Of a DNA stretch of 64,000 nt, positions 27,715 to 35,297 are shown piece by piece. Source of the DNA: Shimia biformata (GTDB lineage Bacteria; Pseudomonadota; Alphaproteobacteria; Rhodobacterales; Rhodobacteraceae); NCBI RefSeq assembly GCF_016888515.1, contig NZ_JAFEJK010000001.1, positions 2,894,777-2,958,776 of the forward strand, in the 5' to 3' direction. The position numbers were made by a program, and so were the translations under genes. The notes beneath the pieces were generated by a model. That model was not told where the DNA came from. It was given only the letters and a program-made list of their open reading frames with translations, and did no database searches. The stretch's first letter is position 1. Each line of letters opens with the position of its first letter.

Positions 27715-28167
27715 TCAGGACTCGTCTGGCAAAGGCGGCAGTTTCGGATCGTGATAACGGTGCAGGCGGCGGGCCGCATCCATGGCGAATTTCTGGATCA
27801 GCTTCTTGCGCCGTGCCGGGGCCAGCCTGCTTTCCTCACCCATGCGGATGATTTCGGCGTCATAGGGGTCGGCGATGATCAGGCCGGTTTCCTGCGGCAG
27901 CAACTCGGTGGGAAACTCGGTATCCACCGCCCAGAAATAGCGGTCGCACCAGTCAAGATAGCCCTGCCATTTGTTGTCGGACTGGAAATCGGCGCGGCTG
28001 GATTTGCATTCGATGACCCAAAGCTCTCCTTTCGGGCCAAGCCCCATCACGTCGATCCTGAGACCGCGCGTCGGCACGAATTCCTCGATCGAGACAAAGC
28101 CGTGGCCGCGCAGGTGGCGGCCGACGCCGCGGGCCAGAAGCTGGCCGGGTTGCAACAGGTCATCCAT
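27715..28167 (-). CDS. mmcB: DNA repair protein MmcB family (PD-(D/E)XK nuclease-like), SOS-controlled
   Basis: 150 residues with RIDVMGLG (D39) and WVIECKSS (E53-C-K55), the spaced D...ExK core of restriction-like nucleases. MmcB of Caulobacter is DNA-damage-induced and aids mitomycin resistance. The reading frame extends 12 codons upstream to 28203, but that stretch holds a perfect LexA box, so the ATG at 28167 is the better start. It is divergent from the 6S RNA gene and converges on the transporter terminator. Cytosolic role in repair, with the family function known mainly from Caulobacter genetics. Confidence 0.85.
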   Translation of the reverse strand: MDDLLQPGQLLARGVGRHLRGHGFVSIEEFVPTRGLRIDVMGLGPKGELWVIECKSSRADFQSDNKWQGYLDWCDRYFWAVDTEFPTELLPQETGLIIADPYDAEIIRMGEESRLAPARRKKLIQKFAMDAARRLHRYHDPKLPPLPDES

Positions 28168-28179
28168 GGCGTCAATGGT

Positions 28180-28194
28180 GAACAATTCGTGAAC
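28180..28194 (-). promoter_or_regulatory. LexA (SOS) box of mmcB
   Basis: GTTC-ACGAATT-GTTC on the minus strand, an exact match to the alphaproteobacterial LexA consensus GTTC-N7-GTTC, 12 bases upstream of the mmcB ATG. A TTGCAA just upstream could serve as the -35 element. Confidence 0.88.
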
Positions 28195-28209
28195 ATTTTG
28201 CAAGGGGTA

Positions 28210-28238
28210 TTGCCGTGGGGCACGCGGCGCATTACCTA
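28210..28238 (+). promoter_or_regulatory. Sigma-70 promoter of the 6S RNA
   Basis: TTGCCG at 28210-28215, 17-base spacer, TACCTA at 28233-28238. The expected transcription start at about 28245 coincides with the first strand of the predicted closing stem of the RNA. Confidence 0.65.
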
Positions 28239-28245
28239 GGCGTTT

Positions 28246-28409
28246 GGCGGGTGCTGCCCTTCTCGTGTAGACGGTTGCATTCCGGTGGCCTTAAGCAACT
28301 CCGAGGGAGCTGGCTCTGGCCGGGTCCTGGCCCGGTTACCTGGTGCCCACCTGTATATACAGGTCCTCGGGAATGAGATAACCATCACGGCTGCGTTTGC
28401 GGGCCCGCC
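28246..28409 (+). ncRNA. ssrS: 6S RNA (RNA polymerase regulator)
   Basis: About 164 bases without coding character. The ends pair (GGCGGG at 28246 with CCCGCC at 28404-28409). CCGAGG (28301-28306) pairs with CCTCGG (28365-28370). The apical hairpin is CCGGG-TCCTGG-CCCGG (28320-28335), and a second hairpin ACCTGTAT/ATACAGGT lies at 28349-28364. This long, interrupted rod with a 3'-side hairpin is the alphaproteobacterial 6S architecture, and the segment CCCACCTG-N-CAGGTCCTCGGGAA resembles Rhodobacter 6S as I recall it. 6S RNA mimics an open promoter and sequesters sigma-70 holoenzyme in slow growth. The usual 5-formyl-THF cyclo-ligase neighbour is absent. Confidence 0.72.
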
Positions 28410-28455
28410 ACTTTTCCCCCAATTCGACCGATCTGGTGACCGGCAATGGAGCCCC

Positions 28456-28504
28456 TTGACATGATACCTTTTGGTATTCTATTAATCGTGATACCAAATG
28501 GTGT
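28456..28504 (+). promoter_or_regulatory. ArsR-gene promoter with two embedded operator dyads
   Basis: TTGACA (28456-28461) and a TATTAA/CTATTA -10 at about 28479-28485. The dyad ATACC-TTTT-GGTAT (28464-28477) fills the spacer, and a second, ATACC-AAAT-GGTGT (28491-28504), lies just downstream of the -10. This placement is what autorepression by the encoded ArsR-type protein would need. Confidence 0.65.
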
Positions 28505-28519
28505 CACAAAGGGTTTCCC

Positions 28520-28900
28520 ATGAACATGAGCCACTCCCCCGATCTGCAACCGGCGTTCCGTGCGCTGGCCGACCCGACCCGGCGCGACATTCTGCGGATG
28601 CTGGGGCGCCAGCCGATGACCATTGCCGAGGTCTCGGACCGGTTCGACATCACCCGCGCGGCGGTCAAGAAGCACCTCGTGGTGCTGTCCGACGGCGGGT
28701 TGATCGAGGTCGAGGCGCGGGGGCGTGAAAAGGTCAACTCGCTGCGGCCCGATGCCCTGCGCCCGGTTCTGGACTGGCTCGGTTGGTTCGAACAGTTCTG
28801 GGACACCCGCCTGGACACCCTGAAATCCGCAATCGAAGACATTGACGAGGAGAGGAATGATGAACAAGCCATTGAACACAAAGGATATGACCATGACTGA
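28520..28900 (+). CDS. ArsR-family winged-helix transcriptional regulator
   Basis: 126 residues. ALADPTRRDILRMLGRQ at about 15-31 is the ArsR N-terminal helix. ITRAAVKKHLVVLSDGGLI is the recognition helix and turn, and the wing is VEARGREKVNSLRP. It lacks the metal-binding CXC or DXH motifs of arsenic sensors. It belongs to the subgroup commonly paired with SRPBCC/AHSA1 proteins, as here: the next gene begins 41 bases before this one ends. It is probably autoregulated through the two dyads upstream. The effector is unknown. Confidence 0.88.
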   Translation: MNMSHSPDLQPAFRALADPTRRDILRMLGRQPMTIAEVSDRFDITRAAVKKHLVVLSDGGLIEVEARGREKVNSLRPDALRPVLDWLGWFEQFWDTRLDTLKSAIEDIDEERNDEQAIEHKGYDHD

Positions 28901-29300
28901 CACGACCATCCGGAAATCGGTATTCCTGGCCGCGGACAAGGCGCGGGTCTGGGAGTTCCTGACCAAGCGCGACCATCTGAACATCTGGTTCCACCCGCCC
29001 GAGCGCGATCTTGTCGAGGGCGAGGATTACCTTCTGACCAGCCAGAAGGACGGCGACCGGATGTGCTGGGGCAAGGTCATCGAAGCGCGCCCGCATGACT
29101 ACATGAAATGGGATTTCACCGTCGGCCCACTGGACGGGCATATGACAACGGTCGAATGGGCGCTGGAGTCCGCGCCGGGTGGCACGAGGTTGACCCTGAC
29201 CCACAGCGGATTGCCGCAGGACAGTGACGGGTATGGCCTTGTTCTTGCGCTCGACAAGGGCTGGCATGGGTTCCTGCTGAACCTGCACGATCTGTCCTGA
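28860..29300 (+). CDS. SRPBCC/AHSA1-domain protein
   Basis: 146 residues forming a START-like ligand-binding fold: IRKSVFLAADKARVWEFLTKRDHLNIWF at the N-terminus, MKWDFTVGPLDGHMTTVEWAL in the middle and the long C-terminal helix GWHGFLLNLHDL. Related proteins bind hydrophobic ligands or assist Hsp90. GAGGAGAGGA precedes tandem ATGs at 28857 and 28860. The second has the better spacing and the choice changes one residue. Translationally overlapped with the ArsR regulator, so it is likely the regulator's target. Converges on a membrane-protein gene. Confidence 0.85.
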   Translation: MNKPLNTKDMTMTDTTIRKSVFLAADKARVWEFLTKRDHLNIWFHPPERDLVEGEDYLLTSQKDGDRMCWGKVIEARPHDYMKWDFTVGPLDGHMTTVEWALESAPGGTRLTLTHSGLPQDSDGYGLVLALDKGWHGFLLNLHDLS

Positions 29301-29359
29301 CCGCGTGGACCTTTCGGCGCGTCATCCCATGTGGCGCGTCGGTATCCGTGGCTGCAATT

Positions 29360-29668
29360 TCAGCGTTTTGCCGCAACCCGCACGGGTACCGGGTCCGTTT
29401 GCAGCACCGGCAGGGCATCGCGGCGGCCACCACCGGGGGGATCGTTCTTTTCGGCCATGTTCATAACCGAGATCGAGAACTGAACCCCGGCAAAAACGAT
29501 CCCGTTGAAAATCCACAGCATAACCACCGCGATTGTCCCGCCCGACGTGGCGGTGACAAGGTGCCAGAGGTTGGCGACGTTGAAACCAAGCAGCAGCGCG
29601 ACGAAGGCGGCGCTGACGGCGAAGCCAATCAGGACTTGGCGGATATAAAGACGCACAAGGCGGGGCAT
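29360..29668 (-). CDS. Small two-helix membrane protein of unknown function
   Basis: 102 residues. The ATG at 29668 has GGGAG 6-7 bases upstream. The longer open frame is not supported. Two hydrophobic segments lie at about 10-35 (QVLIGFAVSAAFVALLLGF) and 45-70 (TIAVVMLWIFNGIVFAGV), followed by a soluble, Pro/Arg-rich tail ending PVRVAAKR. I do not recognise a named family. It follows nusB on the same strand after 131 bases containing a weak terminator-like hairpin, so it may have its own promoter. Location at the inner membrane is inferred. Confidence 0.7.
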   Translation of the reverse strand: MPRLVRLYIRQVLIGFAVSAAFVALLLGFNVANLWHLVTATSGGTIAVVMLWIFNGIVFAGVQFSISVMNMAEKNDPPGGGRRDALPVLQTDPVPVRVAAKR

Positions 29669-29740
29669 GGCGCACTCCCTATTGTCTATGCCACGAAGAT
29701 AGACGCCAGGGGTTCGATGACAAGCCACGACAAGAAATAC

Positions 29741-29758
29741 GGGCGCTATGTCGCGCCC
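29741..29758 (-). terminator. Possible terminator hairpin after nusB
   Basis: GGGCGC-TATGTC-GCGCCC perfect 6-bp stem about 40 bases past the nusB stop. The minus-strand tail (GTATTTCTTG) is only weakly T-rich, so termination may be partial. Confidence 0.4.
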
Positions 29759-29799
29759 GGCCGGTTCTCTGGATGATGGGAGTGCCTGAAAAAGCGGCG

Positions 29800-30255
29800 T
29801 CAGAAGGCCTCGGGACGGGCTTCGCGCGCCATGTGATCCAGCACCGCGTTCACGAATTTCTTTTCCTTGCCGTCGGGAAAGAATGCCTCGGCAATCTGCA
29901 CATATTCGACAATGGCCACCTTGGGCGGCGTGTCGGTCTGGGTCAGTTCGGCCCCGGCCGCGCGAAACAGGGCGCGCAGGGTCGGGTCGATGCGGTTGAT
30001 CGGCCATTTCGCCACCAGCGCCCGGTCAGTCATCTGGTCGATCCGCGCCTGATAGTTCACGGCCCCATCCACCAGTGCCGAGAAATGGTCCGCGTCGCCC
30101 TCGGCCATTTCAACGCCCTCGTAGACGGCGCCGAAACGATGGTCGAGGAACTCCCTCTGCACGGCTTCCACCGTCTGACCGGATGTTTCCATCTGGAACA
30201 GCGCCTGCACCGCGTAAAGGCGGGCGGCCGATTTCATCTGGCGTTTGTTGCTCAT
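29800..30255 (-). CDS. nusB: Transcription antitermination protein NusB
   Basis: 151 residues, all-helical. ARLYAVQALFQMETSG near the N-terminus, INRIDPTLRALFRAAGAEL and VAIVEYVQIAEAFFPDGKEKKFVNAVLDHMA near the end are the conserved NusB segments. It binds boxA RNA with NusE in rRNA antitermination. The start overlaps the ribH stop (ATGA), the common ribH-nusB coupling. Last gene of the riboflavin run. Confidence 0.95.
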   Translation of the reverse strand: MSNKRQMKSAARLYAVQALFQMETSGQTVEAVQREFLDHRFGAVYEGVEMAEGDADHFSALVDGAVNYQARIDQMTDRALVAKWPINRIDPTLRALFRAAGAELTQTDTPPKVAIVEYVQIAEAFFPDGKEKKFVNAVLDHMAREARPEAF

Positions 30256-30803
30256 GCTTTCGGGTTGTCCTTCAGCCCTTGGGCGATCTTGATCTCATCA
30301 GAGGCCGGGACGAATCCGACCTCCTTGCGCAGGCCGCCCCACTTACGGGCAAGTGCAACCAGATGCAAGGCCGCTGCCGCCGCGCCGCCGCCCTTGTTCT
30401 GGTCGTTCACATCCGCGCGCACTTCGGCCTGTTTGCGGTTCTCGACCGTCAGGATGCCGTTGCCGATGCACAGGCCCTGAAGCCCCAGCAACTGGATCGC
30501 GCGCGAGCTATCATTGCAGACCGTTTCGTAATGCGTGGTTTCGCCCCGGATCACGCAGCCCAGCGCGACATAGCCGTCGAAATTGGACATACGCTCGGCG
30601 ATGCCGATGGCGGTGGGCACTTCCAGCGCGCCGGGCACGTCGATGACCTCGTGGGTGCCGCCGACGGCCTCGATCTCGGCGATGGCACCGGCGAGAAGGT
30701 TGTCGGCAATGTCCTTGTAGTAAGGCGCGCGCACGATCAACAGCTTGACGGGTTTGTCGAACTCGGGACGGGGCAGGATGTAATGCTGTTCGGCGGTCGC
30801 CAT
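30252..30803 (-). CDS. ribH: 6,7-dimethyl-8-ribityllumazine synthase
   Basis: 183 residues. It condenses the ribityl-aminouracil with dihydroxybutanone phosphate. Family segments are DVPGALEVPTAIGIAE (substrate pocket), YVALGCVIRGETTHYETVCN (phosphate binding and catalytic region) and GNGILTVENRKQAEVR. I chose the ATG at 30803. The frame runs upstream to 30863 across the ribBA stop without homology. It has about 25 more residues than E. coli RibH, mostly at the C-terminus. Four bases separate it from ribBA. Confidence 0.95.
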   Translation of the reverse strand: MATAEQHYILPRPEFDKPVKLLIVRAPYYKDIADNLLAGAIAEIEAVGGTHEVIDVPGALEVPTAIGIAERMSNFDGYVALGCVIRGETTHYETVCNDSSRAIQLLGLQGLCIGNGILTVENRKQAEVRADVNDQNKGGGAAAAALHLVALARKWGGLRKEVGFVPASDEIKIAQGLKDNPKA

Positions 30804-30807
30804 GGGA

Positions 30808-31929
30808 TCAGCCTTTCGACAGGATGGGACGGGTGCCGACAATCGACAGGCCATAGGCATCAAGCCCGGTATAGCGCGTCTGCGGATTGTCGGTCAGAAG
30901 GATCAGATCGGTCAGCCCGAGATTGGACAGCATCTGCGCTCCCAGCCCGGTGCGCTTGATGGTGACCGGGCCATCGTCGCCATCGTCGTAAAGCGAGTGG
31001 CGCGGTTCACGGAACAGGCAGACGACGCCGCGCCCCTCTTCGGCGATGATTTCCATCGCGCGGGGCAATTCGCGGGCCGAGGTGCTGCCAAGACCCAGAA
31101 CATCGTTGGCCTCGTGCAGGGCGTGGGTGCGGACAAGGACGGGCTCGGGTGTGGTGATGTCGCCCTTGGTCATGACCACGTGTTCGACGCCGTGGATCTG
31201 GTCGGTAAAGATGCGCATTTCCCAGTCGCCGCCGAATTCCGAGGTCACGGTTTCGCGCTTGGTTTCAAGGACAAGGTTGTCGTGGCGGGCGCGATAGGCG
31301 ATCAGGTCGCTGATCGTGCCGATCTTCATATCGTGCTTCTTGGCGATCTCGACCAGTTCGGGCAGGCGCGCCATTGTGCCGTCCTCGTTCATGATCTCGC
31401 AGATCACGGCCGAGGGGTTCAGACCGGCCAGTCGGGAAATATCGACCGACGCCTCGGTATGGCCCGACCGCACCAGCACGCCGCCCTGCTTGGCACGCAG
31501 GGGGAAGACGTGGCCGGGCGTGGCAATCGCGGCCATGGTGTTCTGTTCGTTGATCGCGGTGGCGATGGTCAGCGAACGGTCGGCGGCGGAAATGCCGGTC
31601 GACACGCCTTCGCGCGCCTCGATGGACACGGTGAACGCGGTTTCATGCCGGGACGAGTTGTTTACTGCCATCATCGGCAGGCCCAGACGGTCGATGCGTT
31701 CCGCCGTCATCGGCAGGCAGATCAGGCCGCGGCCATGGGTCGCCATGAAGTTGATCACCTCGGGCGTGGCGAATTCGGCGGGGACGACGAAGTCGCCCTC
31801 GTTCTCGCGGTCCTCGTGATCGACAAGGATATAGATCCGGCCCTTGCGGGCCTCTTCGATGATGTCTTCGATCGGGCTGATCGCGTCGCGCAGGCTTGTC
31901 TCTACGGGACCGGGTTTTTCAAAGGCCAT
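30808..31929 (-). CDS. ribB: 3,4-dihydroxy-2-butanone-4-phosphate synthase with degenerate GTP cyclohydrolase II domain
   Basis: 373 residues. The N-terminal RibB domain is complete: DHEDRENEGDF at 38-48 and TPGHVFPLRAKQGGVLVRSGHTEA. The C-terminal half keeps the RibA fold (PVLVRTHALHEANDVLGLG, TGLGAQMLSNLGL, GLDAYGLSIV). It lacks the zinc cysteines of GTP cyclohydrolase II: the usual SECLTGD and RCDCG stretches are replaced by HALHEAND and TSARELP. This domain is therefore predicted to be catalytically dead, and a separate ribA must exist outside the window. A 6-bp stem (31940-31957) overlaps the Shine-Dalgarno. Confidence 0.93.
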   Translation of the reverse strand: MAFEKPGPVETSLRDAISPIEDIIEEARKGRIYILVDHEDRENEGDFVVPAEFATPEVINFMATHGRGLICLPMTAERIDRLGLPMMAVNNSSRHETAFTVSIEAREGVSTGISAADRSLTIATAINEQNTMAAIATPGHVFPLRAKQGGVLVRSGHTEASVDISRLAGLNPSAVICEIMNEDGTMARLPELVEIAKKHDMKIGTISDLIAYRARHDNLVLETKRETVTSEFGGDWEMRIFTDQIHGVEHVVMTKGDITTPEPVLVRTHALHEANDVLGLGSTSARELPRAMEIIAEEGRGVVCLFREPRHSLYDDGDDGPVTIKRTGLGAQMLSNLGLTDLILLTDNPQTRYTGLDAYGLSIVGTRPILSKG

Positions 31930-31939
31930 GAATAATCCT

Positions 31940-31957
31940 CGCCATAAGTTAATGGCG
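31940..31957 (-). promoter_or_regulatory. Stem-loop at the ribB ribosome-binding site
   Basis: CGCCAT-TAACTT-ATGGCG on the minus strand. Its 3' arm runs into the GCGAGGA Shine-Dalgarno 6-7 bases before the ATG. It could modulate translation. No FMN riboswitch sequence is seen. Confidence 0.35.
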
Positions 31958-32044
31958 AAATAGACCATGGGCCGTTGGAATGCCAGTGCCTGCGGCGGCG
32001 GAATCTGTTCGGGACGCGACGACGCTTGTGCAAAAACGCGGAGG

Positions 32045-32632
32045 TCAGGACATCTCGGCCAGCCGCGCCACGTAACGGGCCAGCGTGTCGATTTCCAGGT
32101 TCACCCGATCCCCGACCGCCACCTTGCCCCATGTGGTGACTTCCTTGGTGTGGGGAATGAAGTTGATGCCGAAATCGCAATCGGCAACCTCGTTCACCGT
32201 CAGCGAGGTGCCGTTCAGCGCCACCGAGCCCTTGGGGGCGATAAACCGGGCAAGGTCACGCGGCGCGCGCAGGGTGACGCGGGTCGAGGCGCCCTCGTCC
32301 CGGATCGCCACCACTTCGGCGACGCCATCAACATGGCCCGATACGATATGGCCGCCCAGCTCGTCACCAACCTTCAGCGCACGTTCAAGGTTGATGCGGC
32401 GACCCGTGGTCCAGAGGTCAAGATTGGTCTTCGAGACGGTCTCGGCGCTGATTTCCACGTCGAACCAGTCGTCTCCCAGTTCGACCACGGTCAGGCAAAC
32501 GCCGTCACAGGCGATGGATGCACCGATATCAATGCCATCGGTGTCATAGGATGTGCCGATCCGGGCCCGCAGGTCGCCCTTCTGCTCAAGCTGGCGCACT
32601 TCGCCCATATCCGTGACGATACCGGTAAACAT
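32045..32632 (-). CDS. ribE: Riboflavin synthase (alpha subunit)
   Basis: 195 residues with two tandem lumazine-binding repeats. The first starts MFTGIVTDMGEV with IACDGVCLTVVEL. The second has LGGHIVSGHVDGVAEV and GSVALNGTSLTVNEV. It dismutates two lumazines to riboflavin. The ATG has GGAGA upstream and is preceded by a plausible promoter. A 115-base gap separates it from ribB downstream. It is divergent from the capsule gene kpsS. Confidence 0.95.
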   Translation of the reverse strand: MFTGIVTDMGEVRQLEQKGDLRARIGTSYDTDGIDIGASIACDGVCLTVVELGDDWFDVEISAETVSKTNLDLWTTGRRINLERALKVGDELGGHIVSGHVDGVAEVVAIRDEGASTRVTLRAPRDLARFIAPKGSVALNGTSLTVNEVADCDFGINFIPHTKEVTTWGKVAVGDRVNLEIDTLARYVARLAEMS

Positions 32633-32666
32633 GGCTCAAATCTCCTGCAAAACTGGACCGGGCTCA

Positions 32667-32695
32667 GACCTATCCTGCCACAAAGGGGGTGGCAA
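32667..32695 (-). promoter_or_regulatory. Candidate ribE promoter with internal dyad
   Basis: On minus, TTGCCA (32695-32690), 17-base spacer, TAGGTC (32672-32667). The dyad TGCCAC-N7-GTGGCA at 32676-32694 covers the -35 and spacer and could be an operator. The leader would be short (about 28 bases). Confidence 0.4.
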
Positions 32696-32760
32696 GACGT
32701 CATAGTTTCGCCCCAGCATTCCGCTAGCTATACCGGTCATTGACGCATAGAGACAGTGAC

Positions 32761-34053
32761 ATGACGGCGATGAATGGACAGTCCCGCAGCTTCTTGTTCC
32801 TGCAAGGCCCGCACGGGCCGTTTTTTGACGGGTTGGGAAAGATGCTGAAAGCCTCCGGTGCAACTGTGCGCCGGGTGGGGTTCAACGCGGGGGACCGCGC
32901 GTTCTGGCGCGACAAGGCGACATTCATTGCCTATGAGGGCACGCCCGCAGACTGGCCCGACCGGTTTTCCGAACTGGTCGAGACGCACGGGGTCACGGAC
33001 ATCGTGCTTTATGGCGATACGCGGCCCATCCACGCCGAAGCGGTCAAACGCGCCAAGGCCGCCGGGATCACGGTGCATGTGTTCGAAGAGGGCTATCTGC
33101 GCCCCTATTGGGTCACCTATGAGCGCGGCGGATCGAACGGCCATTCCCGGCTGATGTCGATGACCATCGCCGAGATGGAACAGGCACTGGAACAGTCCGA
33201 CATGGAGGCCCCCCTGCCCCCCGGTCACTGGGGCGACATGCGCCAGCATGTGTTCTACGGCGCGCTATACCACTGGTTCGTGATGTTCCGTAATGGAGAT
33301 TTCGCCGGGTTTCGCCCGCATCGGGAATTGCCGGTCACAAAGGAATTCCAGCTTTATTTCAAGCGGCTCTTGATGATGCCATTTCACGCGCTGGACCGTC
33401 GGATCGCCACGTTCCGCATCCGCCACGGCGGGTTTCCTTATCACATGGCGCTGTTGCAGCTGGGCCATGACAGCAGCTTTCAGATGCACTCGCCCTTTGA
33501 CCGCATGTCCGAGTTCCTGGACCTCGTCGTGGCGGAGTTCGCGCGGGGTGCGCCGCCGCATCACCATCTGGTCTTCAAGGCCCATCCACTGGAAAACGAC
33601 CGTGAGCCAATCAAGGCCGAGATCCGCCAACTTGCGCGCGAATACGGGATCGAGGGCCGGGTGCATTACGTGCGCGGCGGCAAGTTGGCGCAGCTTCTGA
33701 ATGACACGCGCAGCGCGGTTACGGTGAACTCGACCGCCGGGCAACAGGTGCTTTGGCGCGGCATTCCGCTGAAACTGTTTGGCCGCGCGGTTTATGACCA
33801 GCCCGAATTCGTGTCGCCCCAACCGCTGGCCGATTTCTTTGCCGGGGCGACGCGTCCCGACAACCGCGCCTATAAGATCTATCGCCGCTACCTGCTGGAA
33901 ACCAGCCAGGTGCCGGGCGGGTTTTATTCGTCCAAGGGGCGTCGGCAACTGTTCCGCCATGTCGTCGACATGATGCTTTCGCCCGAAGATCCCTATGACG
34001 CGCTGCGGTCGGGCACAGCGGCTCCGAGGCAACACTTGCGCCTCGTGCGCTAG
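32761..34053 (+). CDS. kpsS: Capsular polysaccharide export/biosynthesis protein, KpsS-like
   Basis: 430 residues. Capsule_synth family: SRSFLFLQGPHGPFF at the N-terminus, VHVFEEGYLRPYWVTYE at about 110-126, FKAHPLEND, and NSTAGQQVLWRGIPLKLFG near the nucleotide site. KpsS adds the first beta-Kdo to phosphatidylglycerol in ABC-transporter-dependent capsules, and KpsC extends the linker. The ATG at 32761 is preferred over a TTG at 32740, though the Shine-Dalgarno is weak. Divergent from ribE. No kpsM, kpsT, kpsE or kpsF genes are nearby, so the transporter must be elsewhere or the glycan differs. Confidence 0.87.
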   Translation: MTAMNGQSRSFLFLQGPHGPFFDGLGKMLKASGATVRRVGFNAGDRAFWRDKATFIAYEGTPADWPDRFSELVETHGVTDIVLYGDTRPIHAEAVKRAKAAGITVHVFEEGYLRPYWVTYERGGSNGHSRLMSMTIAEMEQALEQSDMEAPLPPGHWGDMRQHVFYGALYHWFVMFRNGDFAGFRPHRELPVTKEFQLYFKRLLMMPFHALDRRIATFRIRHGGFPYHMALLQLGHDSSFQMHSPFDRMSEFLDLVVAEFARGAPPHHHLVFKAHPLENDREPIKAEIRQLAREYGIEGRVHYVRGGKLAQLLNDTRSAVTVNSTAGQQVLWRGIPLKLFGRAVYDQPEFVSPQPLADFFAGATRPDNRAYKIYRRYLLETSQVPGGFYSSKGRRQLFRHVVDMMLSPEDPYDALRSGTAAPRQHLRLVR

Positions 34054-34149
34054 GGAACACAAGGTCTAGCGCTGGATTTTTCAACCGGATTCCGGTATTT
34101 TGCGGGCAAAACCTGAGGCAGAACAATAACAGGTCGAGGAGACCGAGCA

Positions 34150-35295
34150 GTGAAAACCCCACGAAACCAATGGGTGAAGTCCGTCACCCTCTTGGTCATG
34201 ATGGCTGTTGTGGCCTCATGCAGCACCCTTCCGCGCGCGGGTCCGAACAAGAAGGAAATCTTCGCCGGGTCCGTCCAGAAAGAAGGCGATGCCTTTGTGA
34301 TTTCGGTCAATGACCGCGTCACCAGGATCACTGCGGTTGCACCGGCGCTTGGGTTCACGGATGAGTTCAAGAATGCCGGCCAGCTTGGGTCGGACACGAT
34401 TCGTCCCGGCGATATCCTGTCGCTGACCATCTGGGAAAACGTCGACAAACCGCTTCTGGGGCCGGAAGGCCAGGTGGCGGCGGTGCTGGAAGAAGTGCAG
34501 GTCGACGGGGCCGGATACATCTTCGTGCCCTATGCGGGCCGCATCCGCGCCGCCGGGAACACGCCTGAATCGATCCGCCGCGTCATCGTGGGCAAACTGG
34601 AAGACCAGACCCCCGACCCGCAGGTCGAGGTGCGCCGCGTCGCAGGTGACGGGGCAACCGTTTCTCTGGTAGGCACAATCGGTGCGCAGGGCGTCTACCC
34701 GATCGAGCGCCCGACCCGCACCCTGTCGGCAATGCTGGCCCACGCGGGCGGCGTGACCGTGACCCCCGAGATTGCCCAGATCACCGTGATCCGCGGCAAC
34801 AAGCAGGGGCAAGTCTGGTTCCAGGACCTTTACGACGATCCGCGCCTAGATATCGCCCTGCGCGGCGGCGACCGCGTGCTGGTCGAGGAAGACACCCGCG
34901 CCTTTACCGCGCTTGGCGCGACGGGCACCCAGAGCCGCGTGAATTTCACCACCAAGGACATGAGCGCGATCGAGGCGCTGGCACAGGTCGGCGGGTTGAT
35001 CACCACCTCGTCCGACCCGACGGGTGTCTTTATCTTCCGCAACGAACCAAGCGAGATTGCCAACCAGGTGCTGGGCCGCAGCGATCTGGTCGGGGCGCAG
35101 CGCATGGTCTACGTGCTGGACCTGACAAAGCCAAACGGCATGTTCGTGGCCCGCGATTTCGTGATCCGCGACGGCGACACGCTCTACGTGACCGAAGCGC
35201 CGTTCACGCAATGGGACAAGACCATCGCGTCGCTGACCGGTGCGCTCAGCTCGGTCTCGATCTTGTCGACTATCGTGGCAGGCAGCGGTGGCTAA
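34150..35295 (+). CDS. Polysaccharide export outer-membrane lipoprotein (Wza/KpsD family)
   Basis: 381 residues starting at GTG with a lipoprotein signal peptide and lipobox VVASCS (lipidated C24). The polysaccharide-export domain follows (IRPGDILSLTIWENVDKPLL), then SLBB-type repeats (VSLVGTIGAQGVYPIERPTRTLSAMLAHAGG and the later ALAQVGGLITTSSDPTG). It is expected to form the outer-membrane channel for the capsule made with KpsS and KpsC. It lies between them on the same strand, with gaps of 96 and 2 bases. Confidence 0.9.
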   Translation: MKTPRNQWVKSVTLLVMMAVVASCSTLPRAGPNKKEIFAGSVQKEGDAFVISVNDRVTRITAVAPALGFTDEFKNAGQLGSDTIRPGDILSLTIWENVDKPLLGPEGQVAAVLEEVQVDGAGYIFVPYAGRIRAAGNTPESIRRVIVGKLEDQTPDPQVEVRRVAGDGATVSLVGTIGAQGVYPIERPTRTLSAMLAHAGGVTVTPEIAQITVIRGNKQGQVWFQDLYDDPRLDIALRGGDRVLVEEDTRAFTALGATGTQSRVNFTTKDMSAIEALAQVGGLITTSSDPTGVFIFRNEPSEIANQVLGRSDLVGAQRMVYVLDLTKPNGMFVARDFVIRDGDTLYVTEAPFTQWDKTIASLTGALSSVSILSTIVAGSGG

Positions 35296-35297
35296 GC

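Noticed and set aside
28385-28984. Open frame on minus opposite the ArsR regulator and SRPBCC start
   Set aside because: Antisense to two recognisable proteins and overlapping the 6S RNA 3' end.
32633-32760. FMN riboswitch before ribE
   Set aside because: The leader is only about 28 bases and lacks the RFN-element conserved segments. Only a promoter-like sequence with a small dyad is seen.
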